From NCBI GenBank assembly GCA_028874195.1, contig JAPPLM010000048.1:1-58170 (forward strand): 58,170 bases of DNA. The letters are read 5' to 3'. The position numbers were made by a program, and so were the translations under genes. Positions 35,780 through 44,577 of this stretch are shown here, piece after piece. Below the pieces are notes generated by a model. It ran no database searches, was not told the origin of the DNA, and saw nothing but the letters and a program-made list of their open reading frames with translations. The first letter of the stretch is position 1; every line of letters starts with the position of its first letter. This DNA is from Chloroflexota bacterium (GTDB taxonomy: Bacteria; Chloroflexota; UBA11872; VXOZ01).

Positions 35780-36964
35780 CTACTCCTTTGGCTGCGCTAC
35801 AGTTGGATCGTTGAAGATGGTCCCGCCCCACGTGTCCACTGTCGGACGGCTCCAAGGCGTTGGGATGTTGCGATATGGATGCTTGCGCAACTCCGCTTCA
35901 TCAAGTTCGATGCCCAGTCCGGGCGCGTCCGGTATGCGCAGCGTGCCGTCCGGCTGGAGGACTTCCAGCGAGTCTTTGACGATATCCTGCCGCCAGGGGC
36001 AGCCAAAGAGGAACGATTCGAGGATCAGCACGTTGGGAATGCAACCCACCGCCTGCAAGGTCGCTGCCATGGCTACCGGGCCGTACGGGTTATGCGGCGC
36101 CACCGGGATGTCATAAGTCTCTGCCCAGGCCGCAATCTTCTTGGCCTCTAAGATACCCCCCGTGTGGCTGATGTCGGGCTGGATAATGTCGAGTAGCTGT
36201 TGCTCGATGTACTCGCGAAAGCCCCAGCGGGTAAAAAAGCGCTCGCCCGCCGCGATGGGCATGCCGATCTGCGCCTGCGCCAGCTTGGCATACGCGGCGG
36301 GATTGTCCGGTCGCAGCGGCTCTTCGTAGAAGAACGGCCGGTAGGGCCGCAGTGCCTCGGCCGCCTCAATTGCGCTGGTGACATTGAGGCGACCGTGAAC
36401 TTCCACGCAGAGATCCACGTCGTTCCCTACGGCCTCACGCACCGCAGCGACGCTGGCCGCAGCCTCTCTGATCTCCCGGTCTGAGGCTGTAATCCAGGCG
36501 GTGAAAGGGTCCCACTTCAGCGCGGTGTAGCCTTGCGCCACCACCGCTTGCGCTGCCGTGGCAAATTCGTCCGGCGTGCTCGCGCCTTCAAACCAGCCGT
36601 TGGCGTACACGCGGATGCGCTCACGGCACGGGCCGCCGAGAAGAGCGTGCACCGGCAGGCCGGCGTCCTTGCCTTTGATGTCCCAGCTCGCCTGCTCCAG
36701 CGCGCTGATGGCGGTGTTGTAGACCGGCCCTGTGCCGCCGTACTCGCCCCGGTGCAGCAGTTGCAGGTTGGCTTCGATGTGGCGCGGGTCCTCGCTGATG
36801 AGCACGGCGCCTAGCTCTTTGATGGCGGTGGCGGCGGTGTGCTCCTTCCACGCCAGCGGCGCTTCACCCCAACCGTGGAGACCGGTGTCGGTGGTGACTT
36901 TGGCGAAGACCCAATTCCACCACTGGCCGTCGACAATATAGGTCTGGATGTCTTTGATCTTCAT
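35780..36964 (-). CDS. Enolase-superfamily (mandelate racemase type) dehydratase
   Basis: A 394-residue enolase-superfamily enzyme of the galactonate dehydratase-like branch. The N-terminal capping domain begins MKIKDIQTYIVDGQWWN. The barrel has the KWDPF lysine region near residue 155, an EVH metal-ligand motif (CVEVHGRLN), EEPLRPDN, GERFFTRW, and the base segment PHNPYGPV near the end. The EVH form replaces the more usual DFH of characterised galactonate dehydratases. It most likely dehydrates a sugar acid. The true start is the ATG at 36964, four bases after the creatininase stop; an in-frame start at 37012 lies inside that gene. Confidence 0.87.
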   Translation of the reverse strand: MKIKDIQTYIVDGQWWNWVFAKVTTDTGLHGWGEAPLAWKEHTAATAIKELGAVLISEDPRHIEANLQLLHRGEYGGTGPVYNTAISALEQASWDIKGKDAGLPVHALLGGPCRERIRVYANGWFEGASTPDEFATAAQAVVAQGYTALKWDPFTAWITASDREIREAAASVAAVREAVGNDVDLCVEVHGRLNVTSAIEAAEALRPYRPFFYEEPLRPDNPAAYAKLAQAQIGMPIAAGERFFTRWGFREYIEQQLLDIIQPDISHTGGILEAKKIAAWAETYDIPVAPHNPYGPVAMAATLQAVGCIPNVLILESFLFGCPWRQDIVKDSLEVLQPDGTLRIPDAPGLGIELDEAELRKHPYRNIPTPWSRPTVDTWGGTIFNDPTVAQPKE

Positions 36965-36968
36965 GCGC

Positions 36969-37727
36969 TTATGGGATTTGCGCCTTATGATACGTGCGGA
37001 TGAAGTCGGCAAGGTTCTTCGTTATCACGTCCAGAAACGCCTTGCCTTTCTCGGCGGTAGCCAGGGTTGGATCTCCCGACACTCCCGTCGTGCCCGGATC
37101 GAAGACCGGCCAGAAGTACACAGGCCCGCCCGTGGGCATACGCGTGGGCGGGATGCGCAAGTCTTTCACCGCCGTGCTCATGTCCACCAGTTCTTGCCGC
37201 AGGTACAGCATCATGGAGGTCTCGATCTCACAGGCGTGCCCGACCTTCTTGCGCTCGCCCTCGACTAATTCCGCCAGTTCTGCCGCTGCCAGGTCCCAGT
37301 AGGTCGTTGAGGCTACCTCAATGCCTTCTGCGCCGAGCTTAAGCGTTGTCGACTTCATCGTATTGTCGTTCCCGCCGTGGCCGTTGAGCAGCACAATGTG
37401 GCGGAAACCGTGCTGCCACATGCAGGTGACGATTTCGCAAAGAACCTGAGAAAACGTGTCTACCGAGAGCGTGAGCGTGCCCGTAAAGTGCATGTGATGG
37501 GGTGAAACTCCGGTCCACAGCGACGGGGCAACCAGCACGGGGATCTCCGACAAAAGCGCCTGTGCAGCCGACAACGCCACGGTCTCTGCCATGAAGATGT
37601 CTACGTCCACCGGCAAGTGGCGGCCGTGCTGCTCAATTGACCCCACCGGCAGGATTACGACGGCGCCGTGATCGCGCATTTCGGCGATCTCTTCCCGTCG
37701 CATGTGCTGCCACACGTACTTATCCAT
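36969..37727 (-). CDS. Creatininase-family hydrolase
   Basis: A 252-residue member of the creatininase/creatinine amidohydrolase family. The metal site is shown by GSIEQHGRHLPVDVD near residue 32 and LNGHGGND near residue 120, plus a later CEIETSMMLYL. Family members act on cyclic amides or N-formyl/peptidic substrates, and some are involved in riboflavin or deazaflavin-like chemistry, so the substrate is not assigned. It starts at the ATG at 37727 preceded by AAGGGAAG; the longer frame at 37766 is unlikely. It is the first gene of a three-gene operon, with four-base gaps between genes. Confidence 0.88.
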   Translation of the reverse strand: MDKYVWQHMRREEIAEMRDHGAVVILPVGSIEQHGRHLPVDVDIFMAETVALSAAQALLSEIPVLVAPSLWTGVSPHHMHFTGTLTLSVDTFSQVLCEIVTCMWQHGFRHIVLLNGHGGNDNTMKSTTLKLGAEGIEVASTTYWDLAAAELAELVEGERKKVGHACEIETSMMLYLRQELVDMSTAVKDLRIPPTRMPTGGPVYFWPVFDPGTTGVSGDPTLATAEKGKAFLDVITKNLADFIRTYHKAQIP

Positions 37728-38006
37728 GATTCTTCCCTTTCGCATTAAGCCTCTTAGCAGTTTCAATTCCGGATTATCCCTGAATCTATGTGGTTGCTTT
37801 TGCTAGCAAGTAAAGTGCTAATCTGCAGGTGCGGATGACTTGCCCTGCGCCGCCAAAGCACCTTATAAGCCACTTTGGATACTCTCCCGCGAGCGCCTCA
37901 CTTTGCTCAACGGACACCGGTACCCCTTATGGCACCGACCCTGCTCTACCAACGAGCATGTTCACACATATTGACGGGACTGAGCTGCTCGGACGAATGA
38001 CCGGCG
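37728..38006. other. Intergenic region, nothing recognised
   Basis: 280 bases of intergenic sequence between two minus-strand genes, with no repeat or RNA I recognise. The downstream side probably carries the promoter of the creatininase operon. Confidence 0.4.
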
Positions 38007-38834
38007 TCAAGTATCGGATCGCTCTGCCGTGGAATAGGGTTGGACTAACTTCGCGGCACTCAGCGCCGACAGCACGTCGTCACCGCGATACTCGACCGTT
38101 CTCGAGTCAATCTTCCGGCAGGTGTTGCCATCAAAGTAGATGCGGTCGACGAGATCCGTGCTGTTATAGCAAATGCGCACCGTGACCGGCGGTGAGACCA
38201 TGTAGGGCGTAAGACTGCCGGCGCGCTCCACCGCTCTGCGCGCGCGTTCTTGCAGCAGTTCTCGCGCGCGTGCGGGCGAGAGCATACGGGCAGCGTGGCG
38301 ACCGATAGCCTGCTTAACTTCCGCGGTCTCAATGTTACCGAGGAGTTGCCGGGCCTCGCCGCAGGCCTTGTCGTCACCAGTGACCAGACCGACCGGCACG
38401 CCGTGCGACCCGGCGAGGGCGGCGTCGATCATGATTTCACCGGCCGGCAGGCCGTTGATGAGTACATCCTGGTAGTTGGCTGAACTCATGGTGTGGTCGC
38501 GCACGGCGTTCGCCGTGCCGGACATGGCATGGTAGCCCACTAGCATCATCACGTCGGAATCCTCCAAGAAAGGGAAACGCACTTGGTGTGCGCCGCCCAT
38601 GATGTAATCGGCGGCGGGGTGCAACTCCTCGTAGATGAAGTTGAAGCCGGACGCATGCGCGTCGATCACGAGCACGTCGTCGGCGCCTGCCTCCAACGCT
38701 CCGGCGATCACGGCGTTCGTATCGTTCACCAACTGGCGGCGCGCCTCTTGATAGAACAACCTGCCGTGCAAGAGCTGTTCCGAGATGATGACGCCGCTGA
38801 TCCCTTCCATGTCAACGGCAATGTACGCTTTCAT
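38007..38834 (-). CDS. M55-family D-aminopeptidase (DppA-like)
   Basis: A 275-residue peptidase-like protein of the DppA/M55 family, which forms a ring and cleaves D-amino-acid peptides in Bacillus. The metal motif MEGISGV with Asp8 and Glu10 opens the protein; VIDAHASGFN and MLVGYHAMSGT hold the histidines of the site, and VGLVTGDDKACGEA follows. The C-terminus is normal in length. It has no signal peptide. It is a lone gene; the neighbour at 37727 is in the same direction but over 270 bases away. Confidence 0.88.
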   Translation of the reverse strand: MKAYIAVDMEGISGVIISEQLLHGRLFYQEARRQLVNDTNAVIAGALEAGADDVLVIDAHASGFNFIYEELHPAADYIMGGAHQVRFPFLEDSDVMMLVGYHAMSGTANAVRDHTMSSANYQDVLINGLPAGEIMIDAALAGSHGVPVGLVTGDDKACGEARQLLGNIETAEVKQAIGRHAARMLSPARARELLQERARRAVERAGSLTPYMVSPPVTVRICYNSTDLVDRIYFDGNTCRKIDSRTVEYRGDDVLSALSAAKLVQPYSTAERSDT

Positions 38835-39339
38835 CTTTGCACATCCTTATATAGGGGTCAGACCACTCGTTTCGCTCCAAGTAATAGCGACACGGGCGGG
38901 TGCTATTCTTAAAGGAGTCATCTGCTCGGGCACGCGGTTAGGCCGTTCGCTCCAGCAGTTGGCAGTACTCTGTGCGGCTCCTGTTTTTTCCTCGTATTGA
39001 ACGAACCTCGTCTCCACGCAGCGGGTTCGCCTCACCTTGTCAGGCCCCTGGCTACGGCTAGGAATGACCGCGACCGCGCTAGAGTTGGACAAAGATAGGT
39101 TATTATAGTCGCCCCCGCTTCTTTTCGTAAACGCGCGCCTGTCGTTAGCTGACATGCTCCAAAAACTATGGTACTCTCAAGGGGTACGTTTCTCGCGTGC
39201 GTCTCCCGTACGAGCCTCAGTGTTAGGGATAGGGGATTTTCCGTAGCTGTGCTTAGGGTACAGTGTCGGCTCCCGCGAAATGCGATCAGACCATTCTGGC
39301 GGCCACGCCATCACGGTGAATGAGGAGAATTAACCCACG
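38835..39339. other. Intergenic region, no gene recognised
   Basis: About 500 bases upstream of the secreted propeller protein gene. Between 39000 and 39080 it has a stretch resembling decayed dispersed repeats, and the region must carry promoters for both flanking divergent genes. Nothing more is supported. Confidence 0.45.
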
Positions 39340-41202
39340 ATGCGATGTCTGAACAGGGTACGTCTCATAGTCGGGGCGCTTGCCCTCATGGCGCTTCTTT
39401 TCGTGCCGGCGACGGCGCCAAGCCACGCACAGGAAAGCACCACCTTTTCGCTGGCCTTGGTCACGAAGAACTACTACGATACCACGCTGAAGCACAACAT
39501 CCCGAACCTCCAAGTTACACGGAACGGCGTGTCGCACAGCATAAACTTCCTCGACCACTACAACGCTACCGGCGGGCTGACACGGTGGGGATACCCCACG
39601 TCCGAGGTGATCGAGGAAGAGGTCGGCAACCTGGCGCAATACTACCAGCGGGGCGTCGTGGACTGGCACTGGCGCGCCGATCTGGGGCGCTACGTGATGG
39701 AACGCCGCTTGGCGTGGGACTACTTTGGCGGCGGCCTCGGCGGCAGCGTCGACCAGGGCGTCGAGCCGGGCATCCTCAACCCTCACCCCGGCGATCTTGT
39801 CGGGCCCTGGGGCCACAAGGTTTCCGACTTTTCAATTGACGGTCGCTATACCGGATTCAAGAGTTTCTATGAATCCCTCGGCGGGGTGGATGCATTTGGA
39901 TACCCCAAGACCGATGCCCGCGCAGACTTACGTGCAGCCGGCACGCTGCGCATTGGGACCCCTGGCTTCATCCGCCAGTACTTCCAGGCGGCAGTATTTG
40001 AACATCATCTCGGGGACCCGGAGCCGGTCAAACTGCGGCTCCTCGGTGATGACCTCCGCAACTTGAACTACCCGAATAGTAGCTGGCGGACCTACGCGGC
40101 GTTCAGGGCTGCGGCCGCGCTCACGCCCGGGCAACGCTACACGATACCCCGCGTAACGCGCGGGCATACGGCAAGGGGGCAGCCTGTGGCCGCCGCGCCT
40201 ACGGCCACGCCTCGGCCTCGGACGCCGGTTGTGCCTACCGCTACGCCGAGGCCTGTAGCTACGGCGACGCCCACGCCCACGGCGACGCCCGTCGCTGCGG
40301 CCACACCGCTACCGAAAGGCACGAGCGTCTGGTTCGGGACGTCTAACAGAGGTGTGGTTCATTATGACGGCGCCAACTGGCGAACGTATCGCTCCTTAGG
40401 AGGTCCAATCCCGCACGACACCATCAACGACATCTTCATTGCCGCCGACGGAACGAAGTGGTTTGCGACCCAGAATGGTCTGGCGGCGCTGCGCGGCGCT
40501 GCTTGGCCGCTCTATAACACGAGGAATCAGGGCTTTGCCGGCAACAAGGTCACGGCTGTGCACGCTGACGGCAATCTGGTTTGGATCGGCACGGATGGAG
40601 GCGGCGCTTCTTTCGGCCGCATTGACGGTAGCGGTGACATAGATTGGAGTCATTTAGATGCAAGCAACTCCGAGCTCCCGTCCAATGTGGTGCGTGACGT
40701 GCTGGTGGTCAATGAGCAACCTAATCGCGTGTGGCTGGCCACGGACAATGGTGTCGCCTACTACAACAACGGCAACTGGCGGGTCTTCCGGAGTGAACTT
40801 CCTATAGTCGATACCCTGAGTCTGGCGGAAGACGCTTCCGGCAACATATGGGTGGGCACGAACGGCGGCGGTGTCAGTGTATACAATAGCGTGACGTGGC
40901 TGCCTCATAACACCAATAATTCCGCCCTCATCCACGATACGGTGCGCAACATCACGGTGGGGCCGGACGGTCGGGTCTGGCTGGCGACACCGGGTGGAGT
41001 CAATGTCTACGATGGCACCAATTGGACGAGGCATACCATTTTCAACACGGGTATCGCCAGCAACGATGTCTATGACATTGCCATAGACAAGGCCGGTCGG
41101 GTCTGGGTCGCGACCAATGGCGGCGCCAGCCTGCTGGAAAGCGGAGACTGGAAGCCGTTAGCGGTTACCTACCAAACGCTGCGCGCGGTAGCGGTGGAGT
41201 AA
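39340..41202 (+). CDS. Secreted protein with WGYPTS-type modules and beta-propeller
   Basis: A 620-residue exported protein. The N-terminus is a signal peptide (hydrophobic to about residue 30, LMALLFVPATAPSHAQ). Residues about 60-260 contain two modules of a kind frequent in Chloroflexota, with FLDHYNATGGLTRWGYPTSE and YQRGVVDWH in the first, and SFYESLGGVDAFGYPKTDAR with RQYFQAAVFEHH in the second. A Thr/Pro/Ala-rich linker (about residues 280-325, with ATPTPTATP repeats) is followed by a C-terminal propeller of six or so repeats ending in W/F-x-A/G-T-x-x-G-x-x-x-Y-D, as in two-component regulator propellers. It probably binds a ligand or cell-wall polymer outside the cell; no enzyme motif is seen. 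Confidence 0.85.
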   Translation: MRCLNRVRLIVGALALMALLFVPATAPSHAQESTTFSLALVTKNYYDTTLKHNIPNLQVTRNGVSHSINFLDHYNATGGLTRWGYPTSEVIEEEVGNLAQYYQRGVVDWHWRADLGRYVMERRLAWDYFGGGLGGSVDQGVEPGILNPHPGDLVGPWGHKVSDFSIDGRYTGFKSFYESLGGVDAFGYPKTDARADLRAAGTLRIGTPGFIRQYFQAAVFEHHLGDPEPVKLRLLGDDLRNLNYPNSSWRTYAAFRAAAALTPGQRYTIPRVTRGHTARGQPVAAAPTATPRPRTPVVPTATPRPVATATPTPTATPVAAATPLPKGTSVWFGTSNRGVVHYDGANWRTYRSLGGPIPHDTINDIFIAADGTKWFATQNGLAALRGAAWPLYNTRNQGFAGNKVTAVHADGNLVWIGTDGGGASFGRIDGSGDIDWSHLDASNSELPSNVVRDVLVVNEQPNRVWLATDNGVAYYNNGNWRVFRSELPIVDTLSLAEDASGNIWVGTNGGGVSVYNSVTWLPHNTNNSALIHDTVRNITVGPDGRVWLATPGGVNVYDGTNWTRHTIFNTGIASNDVYDIAIDKAGRVWVATNGGASLLESGDWKPLAVTYQTLRAVAVE

Positions 41203-41251
41203 AGGCTCGCGGCCCGGGTTGGCAGCGCAACAGCGCAGCAGAGAAATGAGT

Positions 41252-41290
41252 AATGACCGCACCAGCGACATTTCCGCTGGTGCGGTCATT
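41252..41290. terminator. Perfect 16-bp hairpin, probable terminator
   Basis: Arms 41252-41267 and 41275-41290 pair perfectly around a 7-base loop, 50 bases after the stop at 41202. It sits exactly where a longer reading of the next gene would start, arguing against that start. No T-run follows, so it may also be a dispersed palindrome. Confidence 0.6.
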
Positions 41291-41450
41291 CATTGCTGAG
41301 GGGGTGCAAGAGGCGGCGCGTCACGCGCAAAGACTCTATGCGGCTATAGGAGACCGCTCGGCATCTGCGATCACCGCCGAGCTACCGTTGCGCTCCCGCT
41401 CTGGGAGAGCGCAGCGGTATGCGTATGGCGGATTCTGCTATGCTGAATCC

Positions 41451-42119
41451 ATGCGAGACCCAATACGACACGTCAAAGCGCTTGCGTTCGCGGTTACGGT
41501 TTTTCTGATTACCTCGTTCGCCCTTACGCAAGCAAATCCGCACGTCTTTCCCTTCATGCCGTATATCTGGCCCTATGTGACGGGCGGGTCACTAAGCTAT
41601 ACCGGCACGGAACTCGAAAGCGCGCCCGCGCCTGCGTTTGCGCTCCAGGATCATCGAGGGTCAGCAGTCTCCCTCGCGGACCAGCAAGGGAAGGTGGTGC
41701 TGCTCACCTTTCTCGATCCGCTCTGCACGGACAACTGCCTCATTCTGGCGCAGCATATTACCGCGGCGTATGACGATTTAGGGGAGGATGCGCAAGAGCT
41801 GGTGGTGCTGGCCATAAACATCAATCCCAACGCACAGACCCAGGAAGCGATGCAGACGTTTCTCCAAAGGCAGGGGCTCGACGATAGTCCGGCCTGGCAT
41901 TTTCTCAGTGGAGAATGGGAGGTGGTAACAGAAGTGGTCGCCGCGTACTATGTATCCGCGGGCGAGCCGAAACCCAGCAAGCCGGGCGAGGTATTGCACC
42001 AGGACGTGGTCTTCTTGATCGATAGGAGCGGCGATCTGCGGGTGCTCATAACCTATCCAACGCCGGTAGGCGCCGCGTTAAAAGACATCATCGTGGAACG
42101 CGTGCGGGAACTACGGTAG
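41451..42119 (+). CDS. SCO1/SenC-like thioredoxin-fold protein
   Basis: A 222-residue exported thioredoxin-fold protein. A hydrophobic N-terminal segment (LAFAVTVFLITSFALT) acts as signal or anchor. The copper-binding motif C-x-x-x-C (LCTDNC, Cys92 and Cys96) and the later His183 in LHQDVVFLIDRSGDL are the SCO copper ligands, and the body has the AhpC/TSA fold motifs FALQDHRGSAVSLADQQGK-like. SCO proteins insert copper into cytochrome oxidase and may serve in thiol redox control. The ATG at 41451 is preferred over an in-frame ATG at 41253, which is inside a hairpin. The gene lies upstream of a cytochrome c maturation cluster. It overlaps the end of the convergent gene by nine bases. Confidence 0.85.
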   Translation: MRDPIRHVKALAFAVTVFLITSFALTQANPHVFPFMPYIWPYVTGGSLSYTGTELESAPAPAFALQDHRGSAVSLADQQGKVVLLTFLDPLCTDNCLILAQHITAAYDDLGEDAQELVVLAININPNAQTQEAMQTFLQRQGLDDSPAWHFLSGEWEVVTEVVAAYYVSAGEPKPSKPGEVLHQDVVFLIDRSGDLRVLITYPTPVGAALKDIIVERVRELR

Positions 42120-43091
42120 CTTCTCAATTCCCTCTACCACGAACTGCGGCTGCGGCTCGTCCTCCTTGCCGCAGGAGCTTGGAAACGAGAGCGTCCGCTC
42201 CGGCGCCTCGCGGACCTTTACCTGATAGGTTCCACGAGCGGTAGAGTCAGGTGCGGTGTACGTGAGGGTCACGGTAGACGCGCCGTCGTCTGCATTGGCA
42301 ACCTCGATGGCGCTCTTCACGCCGTAGGTCGTCCACGGCCAGTCTTCCACCAGCAGCACGGCATGCTCGGCGGCTTGTTCCAAAGGCGACAGCTTGCTCC
42401 ACCCCCGGTACTGGCTTTCCAGGGCCGCAAATGAGCCTTCCCGTCCAATCAGATTTGGCAGAGACTCGGTCGTTACGTAGGCATAGTAGCGGCCTTCGGG
42501 GAAGTCGAGCAGCGTCGGCGCCATACGGTGCCCGCCAAGATGGCTGCACCGCCAGACACGCAGCGCATCCGGCTGCGCGCGCGCGTACACTTCGCGGAGT
42601 TCCCGGTAGATTGGAAAGCCAAAGGTGGCGCAGCAGCGGTCGCGGCTGCCGTGGTTGCAGACGAATAGCTCGCGGATGTGTCCGGTCGCTTGCTCATACG
42701 CGTCGAATTCCTGGAGACCCTTGTCATAAAGCAGCGCTTCCACGAGCGCAGACAGGCGCGCCGGCGGCACGAGGTACTCGCGCTTCGCGTAGATTGGCGA
42801 CTGGTCGTCGGTGTGCGCATAGGAGAAGAGGCGGGTGAGTCCCGCTTGCATATACTCGGGGTCGGGCATGAGGCCGGTGATGCGATGCTCGATGCCGTCT
42901 TCTGTGGCATGCGTGATCACATCCCCAACCTCAGTCGGAAATGTGGCGGAATCCGTTACTTCGCGTTCCCACGGCAATGGGCACTCCAGTGCCAGGTGGG
43001 TGTGGAAGGTCGGCGCCGTGCCGATGGGGTGATAGCCTGCTGCCTGTGCCACCTGCGAGCAGAATGCCATGACTGCGGTACTCTCCACCAT
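42111..43091 (-). CDS. Sucrase/ferredoxin-like family protein
   Basis: A 326-residue protein of the sucrase/ferredoxin-like (Suc_Fer-like, PF06999) family, a thioredoxin-like 2Fe-2S fold. Two diagnostic pieces are the cysteine-rich FVCNHGSRDRCC and WRCSHLGGHRMAPTLLDFPEG blocks. Function is undefined; some members carry oxidoreductase-type iron-sulfur centres. The ATG at 43091 follows GAAGGCAG; a longer open frame to 43166 runs through a family A repeat and is rejected. It converges with the SCO-like gene; the two stops overlap. Confidence 0.85.
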   Translation of the reverse strand: MVESTAVMAFCSQVAQAAGYHPIGTAPTFHTHLALECPLPWEREVTDSATFPTEVGDVITHATEDGIEHRITGLMPDPEYMQAGLTRLFSYAHTDDQSPIYAKREYLVPPARLSALVEALLYDKGLQEFDAYEQATGHIRELFVCNHGSRDRCCATFGFPIYRELREVYARAQPDALRVWRCSHLGGHRMAPTLLDFPEGRYYAYVTTESLPNLIGREGSFAALESQYRGWSKLSPLEQAAEHAVLLVEDWPWTTYGVKSAIEVANADDGASTVTLTYTAPDSTARGTYQVKVREAPERTLSFPSSCGKEDEPQPQFVVEGIEKLP

Positions 43092-43133
43092 ACTGCCTTC
43101 TCGACTGCTGCGCAGAGGGACGCAATCCAAAAC

Positions 43134-43194
43134 GTAGCGCGGGGCGTGTCCCCAATAGTGTCGCACTAAAGTAGCGCCGGGGCTTGTCCCCCGC
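43134..43194 (+). repeat. Tandem pair of family A units
   Basis: The first unit GTAGCGCGGGGCGTGTCCCC (43134-43153) is followed by CCAATAGTGTCGCACTAAA and by a second unit GTAGCGCCGGGGCTTGTCCC (43171-43190) plus CCGC. The spacing between unit starts is 37 bases. Confidence 0.75.
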
Positions 43195-43222
43195 CTCTTC
43201 GCAAAGAAGATGCCTGGGATAC

Positions 43223-43248
43223 GGTACAGGTTGCAAACCTGTGCTACC
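43223..43248. repeat. Repeat family B type palindrome
   Basis: GGTACAGGTTGCAAACCTGT followed by GCTACC, a dyad around TTGCAA. Similar to the copies at 18094 and 34210 in the ends but in the arrangement of the reverse strand. Confidence 0.6.
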
Positions 43249-43441
43249 GTTGCCCCTACTCATGCGCTTGCGCAAAGTCATCAATGCAAACGTGTTGCGC
43301 TACGAGCGCATGCGTCTGCATACGACCGCGGTCTACTCCCCGCCGAGATTGTCGGCTCGCGGACACATCCCGCCGCTGCACCATGCTACACTAGCAAGGA
43401 ATTCACCGTAGGGCAACGCGGCAGCGAGGAATGCGCCGAGT

Positions 43442-43948
43442 GTGATCACGCTAGACCTGCTCCGTGTCGCGCTGCGTTGGGTGCATTTGACCGCGGCGGT
43501 GGTGTGGATTGGCGGTACGTTCTTCTATCTCTTAGCACTACGACCGTCGGTGGATGCTGCCGAGAAGACCGCCGGCTGGAGCAAGCTGCGCCAAGGGGTT
43601 GAGCAACGTTTTCATGAGATCGTGCAGGTATGCATCTGGACGTTCTTCATTTCCGGCGGCATCCTAACGTACGATCGGCTGACCTCCGTGAATCCGGGGT
43701 TGGATTACATAGTAGTCCTCGTGCTTAAGGTACTATTGGTAATATGGATGGTCTACATATCCAGCGGGCTGCGCCGGTCGAGCGCCCGCAAACCAATCGG
43801 CGGACCACGACAGGATGTACCTGCGGCGCAGAGCGTCTTGCGTCGGCTGCGTTCGCCGGTAGTGCAGGTCGCCATCATCGGCAGCGTTGTCTTGTTACTG
43901 GCTGACGTGCTTAAGGTAATTGCAGAGAACGCCTTGCGTTCTCCCTGA
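43442..43948 (+). CDS. CopD-like four-helix membrane protein
   Basis: A 168-residue protein with four predicted transmembrane segments: residues about 9-29 (RWVHLTAAVVWIGGTFFYLL), 61-78, 88-106 and 143-161. The first contains a HLTAAVVWIGG sequence, the CopD-like hallmark with a likely heme/copper-binding histidine (H15); a second histidine occurs in RFHEIVQVCIWTF. Similar proteins occur beside cytochrome c maturation genes and may move heme or electrons. Start GTG 43442. It is the first gene of the ccm cluster, 19 bases before ccmE. Confidence 0.75.
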   Translation: MITLDLLRVALRWVHLTAAVVWIGGTFFYLLALRPSVDAAEKTAGWSKLRQGVEQRFHEIVQVCIWTFFISGGILTYDRLTSVNPGLDYIVVLVLKVLLVIWMVYISSGLRRSSARKPIGGPRQDVPAAQSVLRRLRSPVVQVAIIGSVVLLLADVLKVIAENALRSP

Positions 43949-43967
43949 ATTCTGGAAAGCTGGCATT

Positions 43968-44432
43968 ATGGCAAATGAGGTCGCGCTGGCATGTGCCGGT
44001 GGGAGAGGCCGCCGCTCCTTCGACATCAAGATTATTGTTGGCGGCGTCATCATCTTGCTGGCGGTGGCGTATCTGGTTGTGGCCGCATTGCCCTCGGGTA
44101 CGGCGTACTACATCACGGTGAGCGAATTGGCGGATATGGGTGAGCGCGCGCAAACGCAGCAGACGCGCGTCTCCGGCAACGTCGTGCCCGGCACAATCGT
44201 GCGCAGCGCTGAATCCCAGGACGTGCGCTTCCAGGTCGAGGATGAGAGCGGCAGGCTGACGGTTGTTTATGCTGGCGTCCTCTCCGACATCTTTGGCGAC
44301 CACGTTCAGGTGGTCGTAGAAGGAAAGCAGGGGCAAGACGGCGTCTATTACGCCGATCAGGTCTTTGCGAAGTGTCCGTCGCGGTTTGAGGAAGCCACCC
44401 CGACCGGCGGTGACTACGCGCAGTCTGGATAG
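43968..44432 (+). CDS. ccmE: Cytochrome c maturation heme chaperone CcmE (Cys-type)
   Basis: A 154-residue CcmE, which receives heme from CcmC and hands it to CcmF on the outer face of the membrane. One N-terminal transmembrane helix (about residues 20-40) is followed by a small beta-barrel. The heme site of most proteobacterial proteins is His-x-x-x-Tyr; here it is Cys136-x-x-x-Phe140 (KCPSRF), a Cys-type site known from some other bacteria and archaea but with the tyrosine replaced. TVVYAGVLSDIF and the EGKQGQDG stretch mark the family. Start at ATG 43968, inside a longer open frame beginning at 43920. A hairpin follows at 44494-44521. Confidence 0.92.
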   Translation: MANEVALACAGGRGRRSFDIKIIVGGVIILLAVAYLVVAALPSGTAYYITVSELADMGERAQTQQTRVSGNVVPGTIVRSAESQDVRFQVEDESGRLTVVYAGVLSDIFGDHVQVVVEGKQGQDGVYYADQVFAKCPSRFEEATPTGGDYAQSG

Positions 44433-44493
44433 CGGGTAGGTGTGCATGGGCTCCGCGGGCCGCTGGGCCAGGCAACCAGGTGTGAACATGAGG

Positions 44494-44521
44494 CCGCTCA
44501 TCCGCTTCCGTGGATGAGCGG
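44494..44521 (+). terminator. Hairpin downstream of ccmE
   Basis: CCGCTCATCC (44494-44503) and GGATGAGCGG (44512-44521) are perfectly paired around GCTTCCGT, followed by a T-rich stretch (TAACTTTGTTGTT). Probably ends or attenuates the ccmE transcript; it lies 60 bases after the stop. Confidence 0.55.
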
Positions 44522-44577
44522 TAACTTTGTTGTTAGGCGGCAATGTCATTGCCATGAGAATAGGCGCTACCCAGTCC

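Larger units (their letters stand above)
43092..43441. other. Intergenic region with family A and B repeats
   Basis: Divergent-promoter region with two family A modules (43134-43153 and 43171-43194) separated by CCCCAATAGTGTCGCACTAA, and a family B type palindrome at 43223-43248. Confidence 0.65.

Noticed and set aside
38847-39155. Small minus-strand frame
   Set aside because: No ribosome-binding site and composition like decayed repeat sequence.
40190-40315. Repetitive ACGCC-rich sequence
   Set aside because: It encodes the Thr/Pro linker of the secreted protein.
41253-41450. Upstream start for the SCO-like protein
   Set aside because: The ATG lies inside a perfect hairpin, and the ATG at 41451 opens directly into a signal segment.
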